Assembly (NCBI GenBank): GCA_021325555.1
Contig: JAJPGY010000005.1
Location: 92,006-156,005, forward strand
Length of the DNA stretch: 64,000 nt
Reading direction: 5' to 3'
Origin: Pseudomonadota bacterium
GTDB lineage: Bacteria; Cyanobacteriota; Vampirovibrionia; Obscuribacterales; Obscuribacteraceae
Shown: positions 26,569-35,374 of the stretch, in pieces
How positions within the stretch are numbered: position 1 is the stretch's first letter
Layout of the letters: every line of letters begins with the position of its first letter
Translations under genes and position numbers: made by a program
The notes under the pieces: generated by a model
What the model saw: the letters and a program-made list of their open reading frames with translations, nothing else
What the model was told of the DNA's origin: nothing
The model's database searches: none

Positions 26569-26650
26569 CCACTTCCTCCCCTTGCTGGTAGCCAACTTAT
26601 CACACGATTACGCCCGCTTCCTCAGTCCTTCGGCTGTTTTTCTGCCAGGG

Positions 26651-26668
26651 ATCATCCTTTGGGATGAT
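26651..26668. promoter_or_regulatory. Perfect copy of the recurring dyad
   Basis: ATCATCC TTTG GGATGAT matches 14 of 14 half-site positions and lies 82 bp upstream of the HxlR start, between that gene and the end of the tryptophanase gene. Confidence 0.7.
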
Positions 26669-26836
26669 CGCCACCGCGAGCAAGAGCCCGGCGCCGCATT
26701 TCGGCTCAGCTCGACCGTGGTGCCAGAGTTCAATCATGGCCACCCGATCAGGGCAAGCTAAGCGTAGTGCAGCCGCTTGCGGCGTGTCGGCCCACCGCGG
26801 GGACGGCGCAAGCGGGGGACGGCGCAAGCGCCTGCA

Positions 26837-28261
26837 CTACGGGGAGGGCGAGGCGGACACCGTGCGCGGGACGCCGGCGGATGGTGCCACCGGCAGTGGC
26901 TCGAACCTGGCCGTGAAATGGCGCAGGGCCGCGGGCTGCTCCGTTATCCGCAGCCCCGCCACCTGCTCGCGCCGCTTGTAGACGTTGGCGGCGGCCTCGA
27001 TTACGTAATCGTAGTGGCTCTGGCTGTAAACGCGCCGCGGCAGGGCGAGACGGACAAGATCGTGCCTCGCTGTGCCCCCATCCGGCGAGAGGGCGGCTTC
27101 GCCAAACATCACCCTGCCGATCTCGCAGGCGCGGATGCCGCCTTCGAGATAGAGTGCACAGGCAAGCGCCTGCCCGGGCAGCTCCCCGGCCTTCAGATGC
27201 GGCAGCATGGCCGTGGCGTCGATGTACACGGCATGCAGCCCGGCAGGCGTGACGATCGGGATGTCGTGCGCCTGAAGACCGCGAGCCAGATAGTCCGCGG
27301 CGGCCCGCCTGTAGCGAAGATAGTTCTCGGAGAGCACCTCCTCGAGCCCTACCGCCATTGCCTCCAGATCCCGCCCGCTCAATCCTCCATAGGTGGGGAA
27401 GCCCTCGGTGAGGATGAGCGACTGCCGCAGCTCTTCGGCAAGAGCGCCGTCGTTGATGGCGATGAAACCTCCCATATTCACCAACCCGTCCTTCTTGGCC
27501 GACATCAGGCAACCGTCCGCCTGGCGGAAGATGTCGGCGGCGATGGCACGCACGGGGCGCCCGGCTTGCCCCGGCTCGTGCTCCTTGATCATGTAGCAGT
27601 TCTCCGCGAAGCGGGCGGCATCGAGATAAAACTTGATGTTGTGCTCCTTGAGCAGCCGGGAATACGCGGAGATATTGGCTAGCGAGGCCGGCTGTCCGGC
27701 GCAGGCGTTGTTCGAGACGACCAGCATGCCCAGGGGGATGCGCTCTTTGCCGTGCTCTTGGAGAAACTTCTCGACAGCCTCGAGGTCGATATTGCCCTTG
27801 AACGGATATGCGGACTGGAGGTCGGAGGCTTCCTGACAGGGAAGATCCACGGCGCAGGCGCCCCTGACTTCGATGTTGGCGCGGGTGGTGTCGAAATGGG
27901 TGTTGCTCGGAACCAGATCGCCCTCCTTGACCAGGCGGGTGAACATGAGCCGCTCGGCGGCCCGCCCCTGGTGGACCGGGATCAGCTCGCGGAAGCCGAA
28001 GATCTGCCGCACCTTCTCCTGCAGGCGGTAAAAGCTTTCGCAGCCGGCGTAGGACTCGTCGCCGCGCATGATCGCCGCCCATTGCTCGCTTGACATGGCG
28101 GAGGTGCCGCTGTCGGTCAGCAGATCGATTATGACCTCGCGGGCTTTGATCCGGAAAAGGTTGTAGCCGGCCTTGGCCAGTATCTGCTGGCGCTGTTGGC
28201 GGTCGGTGAAGTTGATCGGTTCGACCGTCTTGATTCGAAAGGGCTCTATTATCGTCTTCAT
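26837..28261 (-). CDS. tnaA: Tryptophanase-type beta-eliminating lyase
   Basis: A PLP enzyme (474 aa) of the tryptophanase/tyrosine phenol-lyase family. The PLP-binding Lys lies in MSAKKDGLVNMGG. Two diagnostic places favour tryptophanase: FDTTRAN has Asp where tyrosine phenol-lyase has Thr, and RACEIGRVMFG has Ile where tyrosine phenol-lyase has its phenol-binding Arg. These comparisons are from memory of the two families. The expected reaction splits L-tryptophan to indole, pyruvate and ammonia; cysteine or serine may also be substrates. A dyad is 60 bp upstream with TATAAG about 25 bp after it. Pyruvate produced could feed the PEP synthase encoded nearby. Confidence 0.9.
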   Translation of the reverse strand: MKTIIEPFRIKTVEPINFTDRQQRQQILAKAGYNLFRIKAREVIIDLLTDSGTSAMSSEQWAAIMRGDESYAGCESFYRLQEKVRQIFGFRELIPVHQGRAAERLMFTRLVKEGDLVPSNTHFDTTRANIEVRGACAVDLPCQEASDLQSAYPFKGNIDLEAVEKFLQEHGKERIPLGMLVVSNNACAGQPASLANISAYSRLLKEHNIKFYLDAARFAENCYMIKEHEPGQAGRPVRAIAADIFRQADGCLMSAKKDGLVNMGGFIAINDGALAEELRQSLILTEGFPTYGGLSGRDLEAMAVGLEEVLSENYLRYRRAAADYLARGLQAHDIPIVTPAGLHAVYIDATAMLPHLKAGELPGQALACALYLEGGIRACEIGRVMFGEAALSPDGGTARHDLVRLALPRRVYSQSHYDYVIEAAANVYKRREQVAGLRITEQPAALRHFTARFEPLPVAPSAGVPRTVSASPSP

Positions 28262-28321
28262 GCACGTGGTCTCTTTGTTAAGCTGCCTGTCTTATAGTCA
28301 CTCAAAGGTTGCCACCTGGTA

Positions 28322-28339
28322 ATCATCCGAAAGGTGGAG
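28322..28339. promoter_or_regulatory. Recurring dyad upstream of tryptophanase
   Basis: ATCATCC GAAA GGTGGAG matches 11 of 14 half-site positions, with a perfect left half-site. It is 60 bp from the tryptophanase start and 36 bp from the stop of the next gene. Confidence 0.55.
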
Positions 28340-28375
28340 AATTGAGGGCGCCCGCCCGCGGATTTTCCGGCCTCG

Positions 28376-30028
28376 TTAGTCGCGGGCTGAAAAGGGTCGG
28401 TACTGCAGCATGCCCTGCAACGTGTTTACCAGGCCGGCTGCCGGCGACATCCGGTATTTGAGATATCGGGTCGGTGGCTGTCGCATGTTGCCGGTTTGTT
28501 GAATCCGGCGGCATTCCAGCCAGGCAAGCACGTGCACGATGCCCGACAGGACTGCGGTCACCGGCCCGGGCGGACCGAACTCTTTCTCGTACTCACGGCC
28601 GAGCAGACGGACAAGCTCGATCGTCTTGTCGTTTTCGGCAAACCGCTCGATCACCGGAAAGAGCGGCCGGAAAGACAGGCATCTCTCCTTCAGGCGCGGT
28701 GTCATCCCACGCAATCGAGGATTTGCGTGGGATCGCATGGTCCGGTAGCCGCGCAACGAGGTCTCAGCCAGCCGCAACAGCGATGGGCCCTGGCGCTCAT
28801 AATCCTGCCTGAACGCGTCTTTCAGATAGTGACAGGTCTCCTCGCGGGCGAAGGCTGGGTGGGTAAACCAGATCTTGTCCTGACCGTGCCAATCAGGATA
28901 GGGAATGTCCAGGCGGATCCGTCCCTGCCCATCCATCTCCTCATAGAGCGCCGTGCCCGGCAAAGGCCCCAGCTCCATGAATTGTACGAAGTCCGTGCCC
29001 AGGTCGATTACAAAATCGATGTCCTCCTGAATGTTCTCCTTGGTATGGTGATCCATGAACAGGATGGCGGAACCGAGCACCTGGATCCCGTAGTTGCGGA
29101 GCTCCTGAATCATCGCCTTCAGGTCCACCCCCTTGGTCTTGGTGAACATCGAGTGCTTGGATTCCACCCCGATCCAGACGAAATCGATGCCCATCCTGGC
29201 CATGAATTCGACCCCGACCGCGTTCACGGTCTCCGCGGACGAGAAGACGCCCAGGTAGTAGTACTTGTTCTCGCGCTCCATCTCGACCAAAAGCTCTTCG
29301 GCGCGAGGACGATTCTTGAGGAAGTTCTCGTCCATCACGAAAAACTCCCGGCACCCCAGTTTTCGCTCCAGCTCCTGAAAGGCGAGAAAGAGCTCGCGCC
29401 CGGTGTTGAGATAGCCCACGTACTTTTTCTGAAAGTGGTGCGAGGTGGCGCAGAAAGAGCAGGCATTGACGCATCCCAGCCCCGGCATGATCACCGCTGC
29501 CGTGTCGGGAAGCGGGATGCCCATTACCAGCCTCTGTACCGTGGAGAGGATGGCCGGCTGGCGGATCGGTTGCGAAGGATCCTCCCCCAGCAGACGGCGA
29601 AACCAGGCGACGCCCTCGCCTTTGCTTATGTAATCACAATCAACCAGCTCGGTGATATTGGCTATGTTTGTGCAGTGCCCGCCGACAATGATCTTGGTTG
29701 CCGGCGACAGCTCACGGATAATCTCGGTCATCTTCTTTACTTTGCCGACATTGGCAACAATTGAGCTGATGCCTATGTAATCGTAGCCTTTGACCACCTC
29801 CTGCTTGAAGCGATCGAGGGTGGGAAAATCAAGCACCACCGCCGGTGTTAGCAGATTCTCGGCGATCAGGTAGAGCCCGAAGCTGGGATGGTTGGTTCTC
29901 AGGGAGAAAAGCCCCTGCTCGCGGGTTACCTGGTTGTGAAAGAGCTCCATCACGTTCAGTCGTCGCCCGTATTCATCGTCCACGCCGAATGGACCGAACA
30001 CCGATGTCAAAAGAAGTTTCATACGCAT
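28376..30028 (-). CDS. B12-binding-type radical SAM protein
   Basis: About 550 residues. A cobalamin-type N-terminal domain (YDYIGISSIVANVGKVKKM; KIIVGGHCTNIANITELVD) is followed by the radical SAM motif CVNACSFC (Cys186, Cys190 and Cys193 from the ATG at 30028) and conserved VMDENFLKNRPRAEELL and FVWIGVESKHSMF. The C terminus is helical with no recognised domain. The open frame extends to 30106, but the added residues are not family-like; the ribosome binding site is weak, and an ATG at 30022 is equally possible. Substrate unknown; it is the second such enzyme in 7 kb, and the products may belong to one pathway. Confidence 0.87.
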   Translation of the reverse strand: MRMKLLLTSVFGPFGVDDEYGRRLNVMELFHNQVTREQGLFSLRTNHPSFGLYLIAENLLTPAVVLDFPTLDRFKQEVVKGYDYIGISSIVANVGKVKKMTEIIRELSPATKIIVGGHCTNIANITELVDCDYISKGEGVAWFRRLLGEDPSQPIRQPAILSTVQRLVMGIPLPDTAAVIMPGLGCVNACSFCATSHHFQKKYVGYLNTGRELFLAFQELERKLGCREFFVMDENFLKNRPRAEELLVEMERENKYYYLGVFSSAETVNAVGVEFMARMGIDFVWIGVESKHSMFTKTKGVDLKAMIQELRNYGIQVLGSAILFMDHHTKENIQEDIDFVIDLGTDFVQFMELGPLPGTALYEEMDGQGRIRLDIPYPDWHGQDKIWFTHPAFAREETCHYLKDAFRQDYERQGPSLLRLAETSLRGYRTMRSHANPRLRGMTPRLKERCLSFRPLFPVIERFAENDKTIELVRLLGREYEKEFGPPGPVTAVLSGIVHVLAWLECRRIQQTGNMRQPPTRYLKYRMSPAAGLVNTLQGMLQYRPFSARD

Positions 30029-30282
30029 GCCAAAGCTGCTCTGTCTGGATCTCTCGATAGGCCAAGATGCCCGCGAGAGTATACACGAGTCGCTCCCCGG
30101 TGCCATCTGGTTACATTTGGGTGATCGGCAACCAGCGGGTAATCACCTTGCCATGCCGTGTATCGCTGCTGAATTCAAACGGCGGAGCGAAAGCGGCGCT
30201 GGCGCCGGTGCTGCCGACTGCCGGCTGGATCGCCGCAACGACGGCCGATTGCGCCCGGATTGAGAGGCAACGGCTGACTGGT

Positions 30283-32730
30283 CTAGAGGACCGGCAGCCC
30301 GGAGGGCTCCACCACCGCCTCGGCGTGCTCCGGGTGCAGGATGTCTTTTTCGACCTCGGAGATGAGCAGGAGCGTTCGCACCACCGAGTCCGCGTTCAAG
30401 GAGATGCTGTCAATCCCCAGCTCGACCAGAAAGCGGGCGAACTCCGGGTAGTCGCTGGGCGCCTGTCCGCAGATGCCAATCTTGCGCCCGGCGCTTTTTG
30501 CGCCGGCAATCGCCGCGGCGACGGTGCGCTTGACCGCCTCGTTGCGCTCGTCAAAGAGGCGAGCCACAATCTCGGAGTCCCTGTCCACGCCAAGGACAAG
30601 TTGCGTGAGATCGTTCGAGCCGATCGAGAAGCCGTCGAAGATCTGCGCAAACAGGTCGGCAGCCACCACGTTGGACGGCAACTCGCACATGACGTACACC
30701 TCAAGGCCGTTCTCGCCGCGGCGCAGGCCGTTTTTCTCCATCTCCGCCACCACGCGCCGGCCTTCCTCGGGCGTGCGGCAGAAGGGGACCATGACCTTGA
30801 CGTTGGTCAACCCCATCGACGAGCGCACCCGCTCGAGCGCCCTGCATTCCAGGGCGAACCCGTCGCGATAGCGCTCGTCGTAGTAACGCGACGCTCCGCG
30901 GAAGCCTATCATCGGGTTTTCCTCTTTCGGCTCGAACTGCTCGCCGCCGATCAGGTTGGCGTACTCGTTCGTCTTGAAGTCGGACAAGCGCACGATCACC
31001 TCGCGGGGATAGAAGGCGGCGGCGATGGTGCCTATCCCCTGGGCGAGCCTGTCGACGAAGTACTCCTCTTTCCGCGCGTAGCCGCGGGTCAGGGCCTCTA
31101 CCTTTCTGCGGAGCGATTCGCTGGCGAGCTGGTCGAAGCGGACAAGGGCCAGGGGATGAATCTTCACCTCGTTGGCGATGATAAACTCCTCCCGGGCCAG
31201 ACCGACGCCGTCCACGGGAAGGGCGGAGAGCGCGAAGGCCTGCTCGGGATTGCCCAGGTTCAAGAGCACGCGCGTCTTCGGGCGAGGAAGTTGGTCGAGC
31301 GACATCTCCTCGCGCGCGAAGGGCAGCCTGCCGGCGAGAACCAGCCCGACCTCGCCCGAACAGCAGCTGACCGTGACCTCCCGGCCGTTGCTCAGGATCT
31401 CGGTGGCGCGTCCGGTGCCCACCACGCAGGGGACCCCGATCTCTCTGCTGACGATCGCCGCGTGGCAGGTTCTGCCACCGCGGTTGGTGACAATCGCCGC
31501 CGCCCGCTTCATTACCGGCTCCCAGTCGGGATCGGTCATGTCGGCGACCAGCACGTCGCCGTCATGGAATGAGGGCAGCTCGCTCAGGTGGCGGATCACC
31601 CGCGCCGGCCCTGCGCCCACCTTCTGTCCGATTGCCCGCCCTTCCAGAAGGATCTCCCCTTCCGCCTCCAGCCTGTAAGTCTCAAGGACCCTGCGATCGC
31701 GCAGTGAATGCACCGTCTCCGGCCGGGCCTGGAGGATGAACAGCTCGCCGGTCGATCCATCCTTCGCCCACTCGATGTCCATCGCCGTCCGCCGGCCGTA
31801 TTTGCTCGAGTAATGCTCTTCGATGATGCAGGCCCAGCGCGCCAGCTGCAGCGCTTCCTCATCGGAGAGGCTGAGCTTCTCCCTCTCCTCCGGCAGCGTC
31901 TCCATGTTGCGGGTTGTGCGCGTGCCGTGACCTGCGTAGACCATCTTGAACTGCTTGGCGCCAATCTTGGTGCGGATGATCGGTTTGAACCCCACCGCCA
32001 GGGTCGGTTTGAATATGATGAGCTCGTCGGGATCGACCCGGCCGGCCACCACGTTCTCCCCGAGACCATAGGCGGAGGTAATAAGCACTACGTCGGGGAA
32101 CCCGCTTTCCGGATCCAGCGTGAATATGACGCCCGCCGAGGCCAGATCGGAGCGCACCATCTTCTGGACCCCCACCGAAAGGCGCACGGCCATGTGATCG
32201 AAGCCGTGATCGATCCGGTAGGCTATGGCGCGGTCAGTAAACAGCGAGGCGAAACAGTTGAGGCATGACTCGAGGAGCGCCGTCGCGCCGCGCACGTTGA
32301 GGAACGACTCCTGCTGCCCGGCAAAGGATGCTTCGGGAAGGTCTTCGGCCGTGGCGCTCGATCTGACAGCCACATCCACCTGGGCGCCGTAACGCTTCTC
32401 CATCTGGCGATAGGCGTAGCGGATCTCGTCCTCCACGGCCGGCGGCAGACCGCTGTGCTTTACCATCTCCCGGGCCATCTGTGCTCGCATGGATAGATCG
32501 TCCAGGTCGTTCTTGTCCGCGGCGGACAGCAAACGGCGCAGCTCGTCCTCGATGCCGCCCGCGCGCAACAGCTCCGCGTAGGCATCGGCGGTGACCACAA
32601 AGCCGCCGGGCACGCTCACCCCCTGCGACGCCAGCGCTCCTATCATCTCGCCCAGGGAAGCGTTCTTGCCCCCGACGAGCCCGATGTCGGCCAGGCCGAC
32701 TTCATCCAACCAGCGTATAAATCCAGTCAT
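30283..32730 (-). CDS. ppsA: Phosphoenolpyruvate synthase (pyruvate, water dikinase)
   Basis: An 815-residue enzyme that makes PEP from pyruvate and ATP. Domain order is the ATP-grasp N terminus (LVGGKNASLGEMIG; VAVRSSATAEDLPEASFAGQ), the swivelling phospho-His domain with GGRTCHAAIVSREIGVPCVV, and the PEP-binding barrel ending with SIGSNDLTQLVLGVDRD and GICGQAPSDYPEF, which holds the catalytic Cys. The ATG at 32730 was chosen for AGGAG at seven bases; the open frame starts at 32763. A dyad copy lies 134 bp upstream. It could recycle pyruvate from tryptophanase and tyrosine phenol-lyase into gluconeogenesis. Confidence 0.96.
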   Translation of the reverse strand: MTGFIRWLDEVGLADIGLVGGKNASLGEMIGALASQGVSVPGGFVVTADAYAELLRAGGIEDELRRLLSAADKNDLDDLSMRAQMAREMVKHSGLPPAVEDEIRYAYRQMEKRYGAQVDVAVRSSATAEDLPEASFAGQQESFLNVRGATALLESCLNCFASLFTDRAIAYRIDHGFDHMAVRLSVGVQKMVRSDLASAGVIFTLDPESGFPDVVLITSAYGLGENVVAGRVDPDELIIFKPTLAVGFKPIIRTKIGAKQFKMVYAGHGTRTTRNMETLPEEREKLSLSDEEALQLARWACIIEEHYSSKYGRRTAMDIEWAKDGSTGELFILQARPETVHSLRDRRVLETYRLEAEGEILLEGRAIGQKVGAGPARVIRHLSELPSFHDGDVLVADMTDPDWEPVMKRAAAIVTNRGGRTCHAAIVSREIGVPCVVGTGRATEILSNGREVTVSCCSGEVGLVLAGRLPFAREEMSLDQLPRPKTRVLLNLGNPEQAFALSALPVDGVGLAREEFIIANEVKIHPLALVRFDQLASESLRRKVEALTRGYARKEEYFVDRLAQGIGTIAAAFYPREVIVRLSDFKTNEYANLIGGEQFEPKEENPMIGFRGASRYYDERYRDGFALECRALERVRSSMGLTNVKVMVPFCRTPEEGRRVVAEMEKNGLRRGENGLEVYVMCELPSNVVAADLFAQIFDGFSIGSNDLTQLVLGVDRDSEIVARLFDERNEAVKRTVAAAIAGAKSAGRKIGICGQAPSDYPEFARFLVELGIDSISLNADSVVRTLLLISEVEKDILHPEHAEAVVEPSGLPVL

Positions 32731-32864
32731 GATCGACTCCTGTTTGCCGCTGTGCTCGAGCACCGATAACCGCGACGCCGCTGCGCCACTATCGTTATTC
32801 TTTGATGCTTGTCTGCCCCGCGCATCCTTCCAGGGACTGGCGGGACCGCCGCAGGCGCCTTTGC

Positions 32865-32882
32865 GTCATCCTTGCGGATGTG
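32865..32882. promoter_or_regulatory. Recurring dyad between ppsA and a small membrane-protein gene
   Basis: GTCATCC TTGC GGATGTG matches 11 of 14 half-site positions. It is 134 bp from the ppsA start and 91 bp from the divergent 35-residue ORF, so it could serve either promoter. Confidence 0.5.
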
Positions 32883-32973
32883 CCGGAAAGCCTGGGCGGG
32901 CCTCCGTCTCAAGGACGATGCTGCGGGCAGGCGAGGGCGGTTCAATGGTAAGCGTTAGAGGAGAAAGCAACTC

Positions 32974-33081
32974 ATGCTGGACATCATTGCTGTGATTGTC
33001 TTACTGGCCATCATTGTTTTGCCGTTCCTGGCGTTCATGTTCGATCGGTGGGGATTCGATCAATATCACCTGGATCGATAG
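32974..33081 (+). CDS. Very small membrane protein (35 aa)
   Basis: An ATG at 32974 with GAGGAG about nine bases before it opens a 35-codon frame that ends with TAG. The product is one hydrophobic helix (DIIAVIVLLAIIVLPFLAF) followed by a polar tail with Trp, Tyr and Asp. Size, helix and ribosome binding site make it a credible small membrane protein. It lies between the divergent ppsA gene and a stress-protein gene and shares the dyad at 32865, so it may be induced with them. Confidence 0.55.
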   Translation: MLDIIAVIVLLAIIVLPFLAFMFDRWGFDQYHLDR

Positions 33082-33116
33082 AGCCACGGCGCAAACCGGG
33101 TATTGCCGCGCAGGAA

Positions 33117-33134
33117 ATCATCACCAGGATTGAT
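33117..33134. promoter_or_regulatory. Candidate recurring dyad upstream of a universal stress protein
   Basis: ATCATCA CCAG GATTGAT matches 11 of 14 half-site positions and lies 65 bp before the ATG at 33200. It is weaker than the perfect copies but the spacing to the gene is the same as elsewhere. Confidence 0.4.
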
Positions 33135-33199
33135 GCCGGGGAGCCGCTTTTGCGTAAAGATTGATCACATGAGGACTCCCCGTCAGTCTGGTGACCGGC

Positions 33200-34120
33200 A
33201 TGAAGGAACTTTCCATCCTACTGTGTCTCGATGGCTCCGCGCAGTGCAAGTACGCGATGGACGTCTGTTTCGAGTGGGCGCGACATCTGCCGGTGAGGGT
33301 CGCCGCGCAGCACGTGGTGGACTCGATCGGCCTCTGGGATTTCCTCGCCCACGACGAGCCCGGACTGGTCGGCAGCGGGCTTTACATGGCCGCTCGCGAG
33401 GCGATGTATCGGGAGCTCCGCTCCATAGGCGAGACCCTAATTGAGGTTTACAACTCCCATGCCGGCTCGAGCTCTGCCAATGGCGGAGCCTTTCTCGATG
33501 AGGGCAGCCCGGTCAGGGAGATCTACCGGCGGTCGGCTGATTATGATCTGGTGGTCATCGGTCATCACCCATCACAGTTGCGCTCTCCTGCGGAGGAGCG
33601 CCGGCGGTTTGCCCGCTTCTCGCTGGCCGAGAGGCTTGCTTATTACATCAAGCGTCCCCTTCTCATCGTTCAGGCTCGCAGCGAGCCCTGGCGGAGCATA
33701 TTCGCTATGCTGACGGTCCGGCACGGGCTTCCCGCGAGTCTCGCCGGGATTATGGACCTCGGGGCCGCGCTCGAGGTGCCGGTGACGATCTGCTTTGTCA
33801 CCGACGGTGACCATGAGGAGGAGCGCATTCCCGAGCGGATCGCTGCCCTGAAGAGGTTGCGGGCTGATTCAAAGTGGCCTGCGCCTGCGATCGCCTCGGT
33901 AAGGAACAGCGTCTCGTCGTGGACGCCATCGGTGGAGTTGGCGCCGGACACGCTGGTGGCGCTGCCGATGCTCGACGTGGCCGAGTCACGTGAGACAGCT
34001 CTTGGTGTTCCCGTGGATCTCTTCGTCCGTCATGCCCCGTATCCGGCGATCCTGCTCTGTCCGGAGGTAGCCCCGCAGGCGCAGGCCCAGGCACCGGCCG
34101 GGAAAGCTCGTACCAGATGA
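33200..34120 (+). CDS. Tandem-domain universal stress protein
   Basis: About 306 residues containing two Usp-like halves: the first begins KELSILLCLDGSAQCKYAMD; the second starts near residue 165 (WRSIFAMLTVRHGLPASL). The glycine-rich ATP motif is degraded in the first half (VIGHHPSQLRS), so ATP binding is doubtful. GGTGA precedes the ATG at 33200; a GTG at 33191 is the alternative. It is probably cotranscribed with nothing else, since the next genes are on the opposite strand. Confidence 0.85.
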   Translation: MKELSILLCLDGSAQCKYAMDVCFEWARHLPVRVAAQHVVDSIGLWDFLAHDEPGLVGSGLYMAAREAMYRELRSIGETLIEVYNSHAGSSSANGGAFLDEGSPVREIYRRSADYDLVVIGHHPSQLRSPAEERRRFARFSLAERLAYYIKRPLLIVQARSEPWRSIFAMLTVRHGLPASLAGIMDLGAALEVPVTICFVTDGDHEEERIPERIAALKRLRADSKWPAPAIASVRNSVSSWTPSVELAPDTLVALPMLDVAESRETALGVPVDLFVRHAPYPAILLCPEVAPQAQAQAPAGKARTR

Positions 34121-34151
34121 AGAGGCTCTTCCCGTGGTTTGCGGACCAGCT

Positions 34152-34634
34152 TCAGCTGGCGACCTTCTCTTGCTCCGCCTGCTCGGTCTTCCCCGCGGGC
34201 TGCTTCTCTTTGATGATCTCAATGGAACAAGGGGCCAGGTGCAGGACGCTCTCGGCGACGCTGCCGAGCAGAAGCCGGTTCAGCCCCCTCCGTCCGTGCG
34301 AGCCCATGACGATCAGGTCCGCGTTCCAGTTCCTGGCCGTTTCCACGATCATGTACTTCACCGTGCCCTCAACTACCTTTCCGGTGATAGCGGCCGCGGG
34401 GAACCGGCTCTGAAGAATCGCTACGTCCGATTTCACCAGGCGCTCCAGATGCTGGTGAATCGTGGCCAGAATACCTTCCGGCGGCGGATAAAGTCCGTAC
34501 TCCAGATAGGGCGACTCGGCCACGCTCAGCACCATGAATTCGGTGCCGGGCGGCCATTCCCTGTCTGCCACCGATCGAACAGCTCTGGTGCTGGGCTCGG
34601 ACCCGTCAACCGCGATAAGAACTCTCACCTTCAA
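34152..34634 (-). CDS. Universal stress protein (UspA family)
   Basis: A 160-residue single Usp domain starting MKVRVLIAVDGSEPSTRAV. The ATP-binding signature is intact as GSHGRRGLNRLLLGSVAES. It follows the TPR gene at 34640 by five bases on the same strand, so the two form an operon driven from the dyad at 35125. A Lys/Glu-rich C-terminal tail extends past the usual domain. Confidence 0.92.
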   Translation of the reverse strand: MKVRVLIAVDGSEPSTRAVRSVADREWPPGTEFMVLSVAESPYLEYGLYPPPEGILATIHQHLERLVKSDVAILQSRFPAAAITGKVVEGTVKYMIVETARNWNADLIVMGSHGRRGLNRLLLGSVAESVLHLAPCSIEIIKEKQPAGKTEQAEQEKVAS

Positions 34635-34639
34635 ACTCC

Positions 34640-35029
34640 TCAGGCGGTGACCGCGCTGTGGGACAGCGACATTGCCCGAAATGCCAGGAACATCGCCGCC
34701 TCTTTCCCCCTGGTGTGCCGCAGAATCACCTCGAGCTTGCGAAGGCTCTCGGATATCAGCGGGTGATTCGATCCCAGGACCCTCTCCCTGGTCTCCAGAC
34801 CGATCCAGTAAAGGCGCTCCGCCTCGGCATAGTCGCGCCGCAGGCAGTGACGGGTTGCCACGTCGTCCAGCAGCTCCAGCAACCGGGAGTCGAGTCTCCC
34901 GACATCCTCCGATTGTTTCAGCGCATGCGTCAGGGCCCGTTCCGCGGCGCCCAGGTTGCCGCGCGTTATGAAGTCCTGTACGACCATATAAAGCATGTCA
35001 AAAGCGGATCCGTGTTCCAGGTCGTGCAC
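34640..35029 (-). CDS. Short TPR protein (kinesin-light-chain type)
   Basis: A 129-residue protein with one clear KLC-like repeat (RRDYAEAERLYWIGLETRER then VLGSNHPLISESLRKLE). GTG start with AAGGAG at good spacing. It is the first gene of a two-gene operon with a universal stress protein, and a dyad copy matching 13 of 14 positions lies 95 bp upstream. Probably a partner-binding adaptor; targets unknown. Confidence 0.8.
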   Translation of the reverse strand: MHDLEHGSAFDMLYMVVQDFITRGNLGAAERALTHALKQSEDVGRLDSRLLELLDDVATRHCLRRDYAEAERLYWIGLETRERVLGSNHPLISESLRKLEVILRHTRGKEAAMFLAFRAMSLSHSAVTA

Positions 35030-35124
35030 GGCAATCTCCTTGCGGCGGCACCGCGGACAGACGTATGCGAACCATTGTCGATGGTGGCAGTGTCTTTACG
35101 CATGAGCTGGAGGAATGAAAAGGA

Positions 35125-35142
35125 ATCATCCGAAGGGATGAG
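35125..35142. promoter_or_regulatory. Recurring dyad upstream of the TPR-Usp operon
   Basis: ATCATCC GAAG GGATGAG matches 13 of 14 half-site positions; it lies 95 bp before the GTG at 35029 and about 230 bp before the divergent TPR gene at 35375. Confidence 0.65.
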
Positions 35143-35374
35143 TTTGAATAAAGTGTCCGTTCATGGCATAACACATGCACGAGTCTCGGCGGTGGTGACC
35201 ATCCCCGAGCAGATGGCGCGGAGCCGGCGGCGCCGTCATCCTTTCTACGTAACGGCTGAACTTGGCTAGAAAGGCTCCCAATAGTTAAAAAGGGTGATGC
35301 CGGCACCGGAAGCAATCTTCTAAATTACGATTAACGGTGCTTTTCGGATGGACCACGATAGAGGGGTGCCCATT

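Noticed and set aside
30107..30282. Possible further dyad copy near 30140 (TAATCACC half-site)
   Set aside because: Only one weak half-site could be matched; not counted among the ten sites.
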